64,000 bases of DNA, from assembly GCA_964593705.1 (NCBI GenBank), contig CAZQIV010000014.1, positions 1 to 64,000 of the forward strand. Reading direction: 5' to 3'. This DNA is from SABY01 sp964593705 (GTDB lineage Bacteria; Bacteroidota; Bacteroidia; Bacteroidales; 4484-276). Positions 60,101 to 64,000 of the stretch are shown in pieces. The notes below the pieces were generated by a model. That model was not told where the DNA came from. It searched no databases and was given only the letters and a program-made list of their open reading frames with translations. Numbering within the stretch: position 1 is the stretch's first letter; each line of letters starts with the position of its first letter. A program made the position numbers and the translations under genes.

Positions 60101-62130
60101 AGATCAACTGTTCCGGTTTCATCAAAATAACCAGGTTTAGAAATGGTATAATTGTAGCTTCCAGGATTGGAATAGTTAAAAACTGCTTCACCATTAGCAT
60201 CCGTGTATAAAATATCACCATCCAGGTCAACTTCGGCATTTTCGATGGGTGTTGTGCCATCATCTTCGGTCACAACAAAAGCTATATTATAAACTGACCC
60301 ACAAATATCTGCCAGTACCCAATCCTCTTCTTCATCCATATTCATCAAAGTACCATTTGCCCCGGCCACAAGGTCAGTTAATGTAGTGCCTTGTCCGTCA
60401 TTAAAATCATAATAAGCAAACAGGTCAGGATATGGAACAGGATTGCCAATACAAGCATTATTCATGATTTCCTGCTGTGCCAGGGCCACATCCCATACGC
60501 TCACCTCATCAATCATTCCTTTAAATGGAATATCTCCGCCGATAATCCTTTGACCTATCCTTACTTTAGTTCCTCCTGCAATAGTTTGTAACCCTTCTAA
60601 ATTACCTGTACCTACCTGCTCCCCATCCTGATAAAGAAATCCGAAAGTGCCATCAAATACGAAAGCAACATGGACCCATGAACCAATGGGAACGGGAGTA
60701 ACTGTGGCATTTATGATTCCATCTTCCCCTCCTGATTCAAATCCGAGGTATCCATTTCCTTTAACTTTAAAGGTATTCCGCGAACCGTTGGCCCAAAAAC
60801 CATAATCGGTAATGCACATATTATGGGTGGGAGCTTCAGTTAAATAAATCCAGGCTTGAACTGTCCTGGGACTACTTTGAAGTATTCCAGGACAGGTTGT
60901 CTGGATATAATCGTCCTCCCCATCAAATTCGAGGGCAGTTGGCACCTCTTCATACAAGCTTACATCTACTGTAATATCCTCGTCTATTACTTCAATAACA
61001 CTAATAGCCGGTAAATACCCATCTTTTGTGATAATATAAGGATAATTCTCCGGGAGGACATCGGTAAAAATAGTTTGTCCGGATGTATTGGTGTATTGCT
61101 GTACACCATCAAAATCGACCAACGCATTTTCAAGGGGATTTGTACCATCCGTTACCATAAAGCTTATGTCATAATTTTCCCCGGTTAAGGTCAAACTCAC
61201 ATCAACGGTGACATCCTCATCAATAACGTCAACTGTTCCGGTTTCGTCAAAATAACCTGTTTTAGAAAGGGTATAATCATAAGTATCGGGATCAAGAAAT
61301 TGAAATATTACTTCACCGCTGATATCTGTATATTTTACATCACCATCCAGATCAACCATAACATTTTTAATGGGTGTTACACCATCATCTTTGGTAACAA
61401 CAAAGGTTATATCTAATACTGGCGGACAAGACGTAGAAGCGACCCAATCTTCTTCATCCATATTCATCAATGTACCATCATTACCACTCACAAGGTCAGT
61501 TAATGTAGTACCTGTTCCGTCTTCAAAATTATAATACGCTACCAGGTTATTATATTGGGCCAGATTGCTACCTAAACAAGTATAGCTATTGATTTGATAC
61601 TGCAGTAAGTTCGCATCCCAAATACTTACCTCATCTATCATTCCTTTAAAAGGAATACTACCGCCCGGAACCCTTTCTCCTATCCTCAAAGGATCATCAT
61701 ACAATCCAGGAGTAAAAATTCCAATAGAACCTGAAACAACCTCTATCCCATTCTGGTAAAGGGTTCCCTCATAGTCAACTGATCCAAAAGCGACGTGAAC
61801 CCATTCACCAATGGGGACAGGAGTTGTAGATATCAGGAATTCTGGGCCACCTGCCTCTATTTCGAGGTACCCGGATGCATTAACCATTAATGTATTTCTT
61901 GCACCAACATCGTCAGAACCATAATCAAGTATGCACATATCTGCAGTAGGTGCTTCAAATAGATAAATCCAGGCCATAAATGTCCTGGCATTTTCCTGAA
62001 ATATTCCGGGGTACGTTGTCTTTACATAGTCATCCACCCCGTCAAATTCAAGGGCTGTTTGAGTTTTTCCATCAAATGTTGATAGAATAAAAACAACGAA
62101 CACGAAGAGTAATAAAAATAACTTTTTCAT
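57145..62130 (-). CDS. Giant T9SS cargo with three LamG modules
   Basis: 1661 residues. After a signal peptide (FDGKTQ) the chain repeats a module three times: a LamG/concanavalin-like domain (TALEFDGVDDYVKTT ... FKGMIDEVSIWD ... AYYNFEDGTGTTLTDL; encoded near 61425-62058, 60280-60946 and 58920-59560) followed by one to three carboxypeptidase-regulatory-like beta domains (ITFVVTKDDGVTPIKNVMVDLDG ... GYFDETGTVDV). A C-terminal region with two related WMGVFYINDDG / GDIIGAFNTNN domains leads to a T9SS type A sorting domain (MYPNPAQDEVSIHV ... GVYSVKIL). Probably a secreted adhesin or glycan-binding surface protein; no catalytic motif seen. A terminator-like stretch follows the TAA. Confidence 0.9.
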   Translation of the reverse strand: MKKLFLLLFVFVVFILSTFDGKTQTALEFDGVDDYVKTTYPGIFQENARTFMAWIYLFEAPTADMCILDYGSDDVGARNTLMVNASGYLEIEAGGPEFLISTTPVPIGEWVHVAFGSVDYEGTLYQNGIEVVSGSIGIFTPGLYDDPLRIGERVPGGSIPFKGMIDEVSIWDANLLQYQINSYTCLGSNLAQYNNLVAYYNFEDGTGTTLTDLVSGNDGTLMNMDEEDWVASTSCPPVLDITFVVTKDDGVTPIKNVMVDLDGDVKYTDISGEVIFQFLDPDTYDYTLSKTGYFDETGTVDVIDEDVTVDVSLTLTGENYDISFMVTDGTNPLENALVDFDGVQQYTNTSGQTIFTDVLPENYPYIITKDGYLPAISVIEVIDEDITVDVSLYEEVPTALEFDGEDDYIQTTCPGILQSSPRTVQAWIYLTEAPTHNMCITDYGFWANGSRNTFKVKGNGYLGFESGGEDGIINATVTPVPIGSWVHVAFVFDGTFGFLYQDGEQVGTGNLEGLQTIAGGTKVRIGQRIIGGDIPFKGMIDEVSVWDVALAQQEIMNNACIGNPVPYPDLFAYYDFNDGQGTTLTDLVAGANGTLMNMDEEEDWVLADICGSVYNIAFVVTEDDGTTPIENAEVDLDGDILYTDANGEAVFNYSNPGSYNYTISKPGYFDETGTVDLVDDDVTVEVSLILTGIEYDITFVVTDELTGDPVENALVNLDGVQQLTDEFGETVFTGYLSGVYDYSVTNSDYYELTGSVEVIDNDVTENVALAPIIYYDITFIVTEGAGTNPLEDALVELDGVQQYTNASGETTFSQYLPDIYPFTISKDGYFAYSDNVEVVDANVTVEVSLWPSDTPTALEFDGVDDYVQTTCPGIDSNYPRTFQAWIYLSEAPSSNLTITDYGVNAAGSRNTFIVNGSGYLAYLSGGTNANISASVATVPIGSWVHVAFVYDGITGYLYQDGELVGSATLSGMNTTSGSGYVNLRIGERVPGGSINFKGMIDEVKVWDKALTQQEVIDYACIDEPSLYSNLVTYYDFNEGTGTTLHDISGAYNGTLLEMEEEDWVDSDVCGVSAYNISFVVTEEDGTTPIENVSIELEGEINYTDANGEAVYYTYDPGTYNYTITKDGYFNQSGSIDVVDGDVTVEVSLLLEWQVNPTDIIHTIQIPTTANPNIFGEALEAGDWMGVFYINDDGMEVCGGATQMSAFGSSVVNAYGNDLTTGEKDGFDDGEVFRWLMFDVSEGLEYYAIATYDATAPNQEFFTNLGTSKLVSLDAVEYLQNFTFESGWNSMSSYLTPENPDVEAMFASFVDNLEIFRNMTQVYWPGGSFNTVGDFDNQSGYVLFVNEVVNYQLPGSAMADDVLTLEEPGWHFMPVLSECPVSVEELFGDQLSDVIIIMELIGTNMYWQDMSITTLTELQPGKAYSIKTTDAISVEFPACELKSGMQNAKRISSMNTPWGILNLTPNKQATVFLNTAINELQPGDIIGAFNTNNTLCGMTTLNDLSVNTAINLCGNDDASSGNDGLNEGEAVSYKLYRPATGEEFDLNVDYDQVLENTSGNFYQGTFAAVGNAWFKASGITANISTSVQMYPNPAQDEVSIHVSGNGSNLITVIVFDLSGRTVLEKEFVEQTKLNVNALEAGVYSVKILTNNDFNRVEKLIIR

Positions 62131-62230
62131 AATACTATTAATTTTAATTTATGCAAATTAATTTCTACAATGTAAATTTCTGCTTTCTTCCAATTACTGT
62201 AACTTATTTCCCCTTATCAGCGGTCAGCTT

Positions 62231-64000
62231 TTATTGCCGAATGATGATCTTTTTCATATAGTTGGTCTCATTTGAGTTGAGGATAATGATGTACAATCCT
62301 TCGGCATAATCACTGAGATCAATATTGCGAGTATATGACTCACCACCCAGTTGCAAATCATATTCTGCATACACAATTCCACCCAGGTTGTTTACAATCC
62401 TTAAATTTATCGCTTCATTTGCACCGGAGCTTAGCGTGATGGTGAATATTCCATTCGATGGATTCGGGTAAATATGTAACTGAACACCATCAAGAATTTC
62501 ATTAATACCCACGATTTCAACCACACAAACTACATCCTCTGCATAATTTTCACAACCGTTCTGATCAGCATAAGTATAGGTGATTACATGGTCACCCAAA
62601 CCTGCAGTTTCAGGATTAAAATAGTAAATGCCATTGTTTTCGGACACTCCATTTCCTGAATATTCACCTCCGAGCGGAGAACCTCCTGAAAGCTCGAATA
62701 TCGGTGTATTGATACCAACAGTATCAACCCCCAGCTCGAGTTCAACATCTGGTAAAGCATTAATTGTAACCGTTAAAGATTCAGATGTTTGTCCCTCTCC
62801 ACAAATATTTACACCGTAAACACTTAAAAGTGCCTCACCTGAAAAATCAGCATTCCAATCAAGGATACCAATATTTCCTCCTCCGGAAATGGTTCCTGCT
62901 GCTTCTGGTGATACTGTCCAGATATAGGATGATGCATATTCAGCTCCTTCGGTAGAATATGTTGTATTTTGGGGATCCTGGCAAAACACAATATCTCCAA
63001 CAGGCATAGCACACAGACCAGGAGTTTGTGCAACGTCAACAATTGTTGAATCAATAACAGTAATTGTCCCATCGAAAACTTCAACAATGTAGGTTGTTGT
63101 ATCATAAGGAGTAATCATAGGATTTTGTTCAGTTGAGGAAAATCCTTCGGGGTTAGATGTCCATGAAAAAGTATAGTTTCCTGAACCACCCATTACATCT
63201 GCAAACAATTGTGTATTATCACCATAACAAACCAATGCCGGATCAGCATAAGCAGCAACACTCATGGCGTTGCCAACCGCCAAAGTAATAGGTACAACTA
63301 CCATAGCATTATCCGGATCGTTTGACCCAATATTTAATTCAGCAGTATATATTCCTGAATCCAGGTCAGCAGCATCAAGCGTAACATTAATTACTTCGCT
63401 TCCTCCAGCAGCTATTGTACCGCTATAGTTGTCAAATAGTAACCAGCTTGCAACAAAAACAGTATAATCTTCCACTTCTCCATAAGAAGTTGTACCACAA
63501 GGATTGCCACAGTCTGCATCGAAATACTTTATCCTAACACGCATTCTGGTTGCTCCAGGAACTGCATCAAGAGGAACAGTTATGGAAAAAGTTCCCTGCC
63601 CAAAATTATTCGGTTCGCACACTACATTTTCATCTGTATCATCAAAATCACCATCCTGGTTCCAATCGATCCAGACACCCAAGTCATCATCATTATATGG
63701 GCTTCCATTTTGAATGGTAATATCAATAGTTGCACCCGGGAGGAGGAAGGTTGACATATTTGTATAATCAGCGTAACCGTCACAACTTGAGGTATTATCA
63801 ATGTCACCGAAAATCACTTTGTATATAAATTCACCACAACCTCCAACGGCATCACAATAATCTTTTCCTTTCTTCTTATTATTTATAGATGAGGAAACAG
63901 TGTATTCCAGGTCAAGTTCACCTACATTTTGGATAGTAACAGTTTTTACAGTTGATGTGCCTGGTTCAAGATAAACATTTAATGCTTCAGGTGAAACTGT
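62231..64000 (-). CDS. T9SS cargo with GEVED domain, 5' end beyond window
   Basis: At least 589 residues; the frame stays open to the right edge, so the true start is outside. In order: a C-rich segment (DYCDAVGGCGEFIYKV), a GEVED domain (FGDIDNTSSCDGYADYTNMS, VWIDWNQDGDFDDTDENV, TSYGEVEDYTV), an Ig-like DUF11-type repeat (IYTAELNIGSNDPDNAMVVV), PKD-like modules (GDNTQLFADVMGGSGNYTFSW) and a type A sorting domain (IYPNPSNGIFTITLSSG ... GLYIIIL). Secreted through T9SS. It lies 100 bases upstream of the 1661-residue gene on the same strand, possibly as part of one surface-protein cluster. Confidence 0.88.
   Translation of the reverse strand, partial: TVSPEALNVYLEPGTSTVKTVTIQNVGELDLEYTVSSSINNKKKGKDYCDAVGGCGEFIYKVIFGDIDNTSSCDGYADYTNMSTFLLPGATIDITIQNGSPYNDDDLGVWIDWNQDGDFDDTDENVVCEPNNFGQGTFSITVPLDAVPGATRMRVRIKYFDADCGNPCGTTSYGEVEDYTVFVASWLLFDNYSGTIAAGGSEVINVTLDAADLDSGIYTAELNIGSNDPDNAMVVVPITLAVGNAMSVAAYADPALVCYGDNTQLFADVMGGSGNYTFSWTSNPEGFSSTEQNPMITPYDTTTYIVEVFDGTITVIDSTIVDVAQTPGLCAMPVGDIVFCQDPQNTTYSTEGAEYASSYIWTVSPEAAGTISGGGNIGILDWNADFSGEALLSVYGVNICGEGQTSESLTVTINALPDVELELGVDTVGINTPIFELSGGSPLGGEYSGNGVSENNGIYYFNPETAGLGDHVITYTYADQNGCENYAEDVVCVVEIVGINEILDGVQLHIYPNPSNGIFTITLSSGANEAINLRIVNNLGGIVYAEYDLQLGGESYTRNIDLSDYAEGLYIIILNSNETNYMKKIIIRQ

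Overview
The window looks like the chromosome of a Bacteroidetes bacterium, probably an uncultured environmental relative of the Bacteroidales/Marinilabiliales. Several secreted proteins end in type IX secretion (T9SS, por/gld) C-terminal sorting domains. There are also a GldB-like lipoprotein, a PorT-like barrel, a TonB-dependent receptor, DUF4252 and DUF2147 proteins, and promoters of the TTTG-N~19-TAnnTTTG type. Most genes lack a Shine-Dalgarno sequence. The exact genus cannot be read from the sequence.

Layout. 1-1000: a tRNA-Ala(GGC) gene beside two tRNA-Ala remnants, each split by structured palindromic units, plus a GIY-YIG protein. 1.1-5.1 kb: secreted alkaline phosphatase, fumarase and a toroid-fold protein. 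5.1-12 kb: an AT-rich two-gene module (secreted vWA protein resembling TssR, and a membrane protein with pentapeptide-like repeats) lying between direct repeats. 12-15 kb: small accessory genes and a MNT/HEPN toxin-antitoxin pair. 14.9-27.98 kb: housekeeping and surface genes (ECF sigma/anti-sigma/DUF4252 operon, peptide transporter, YhcC-like radical SAM, T9SS cargo, alkyltransferase-like protein, divergent oxyR/peroxiredoxin, Mrp and Nfu Fe-S proteins). 28.5-30.8 kb: AbiEi/AbiEii toxin-antitoxin pair followed by an internally deleted type I restriction-modification remnant. 31-40.7 kb: OmpA-like protein, NAD synthetase, two small barrels, GldB, an IS remnant, a frameshifted NCS2 permease and a TonB-type protein. 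41.3-42.9 kb: an orphan trpB behind a transcription attenuator whose leader peptide has three consecutive Trp codons. 43-56 kb: B12-dependent radical SAM, uracil-DNA glycosylase, small secreted proteins, a TonB-dependent receptor, YceI and an OB-fold protein, separated by long repeat-filled gaps. 56.3-64 kb: three T9SS cargo genes, including a 1661-residue protein with three LamG modules, and one gene cut by the right edge.

The most unusual property is the intergenic DNA. It is packed with nested palindromes whose arms differ between copies but remain self-complementary. Several loci show the same surrounding sequence with and without a 20-30 bp palindrome, or with different palindromes in the same slot. 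This points to one or more families of very small palindromic insertions that have also entered tRNA genes. I found no CRISPR array, rRNA, prophage or complete insertion sequence.
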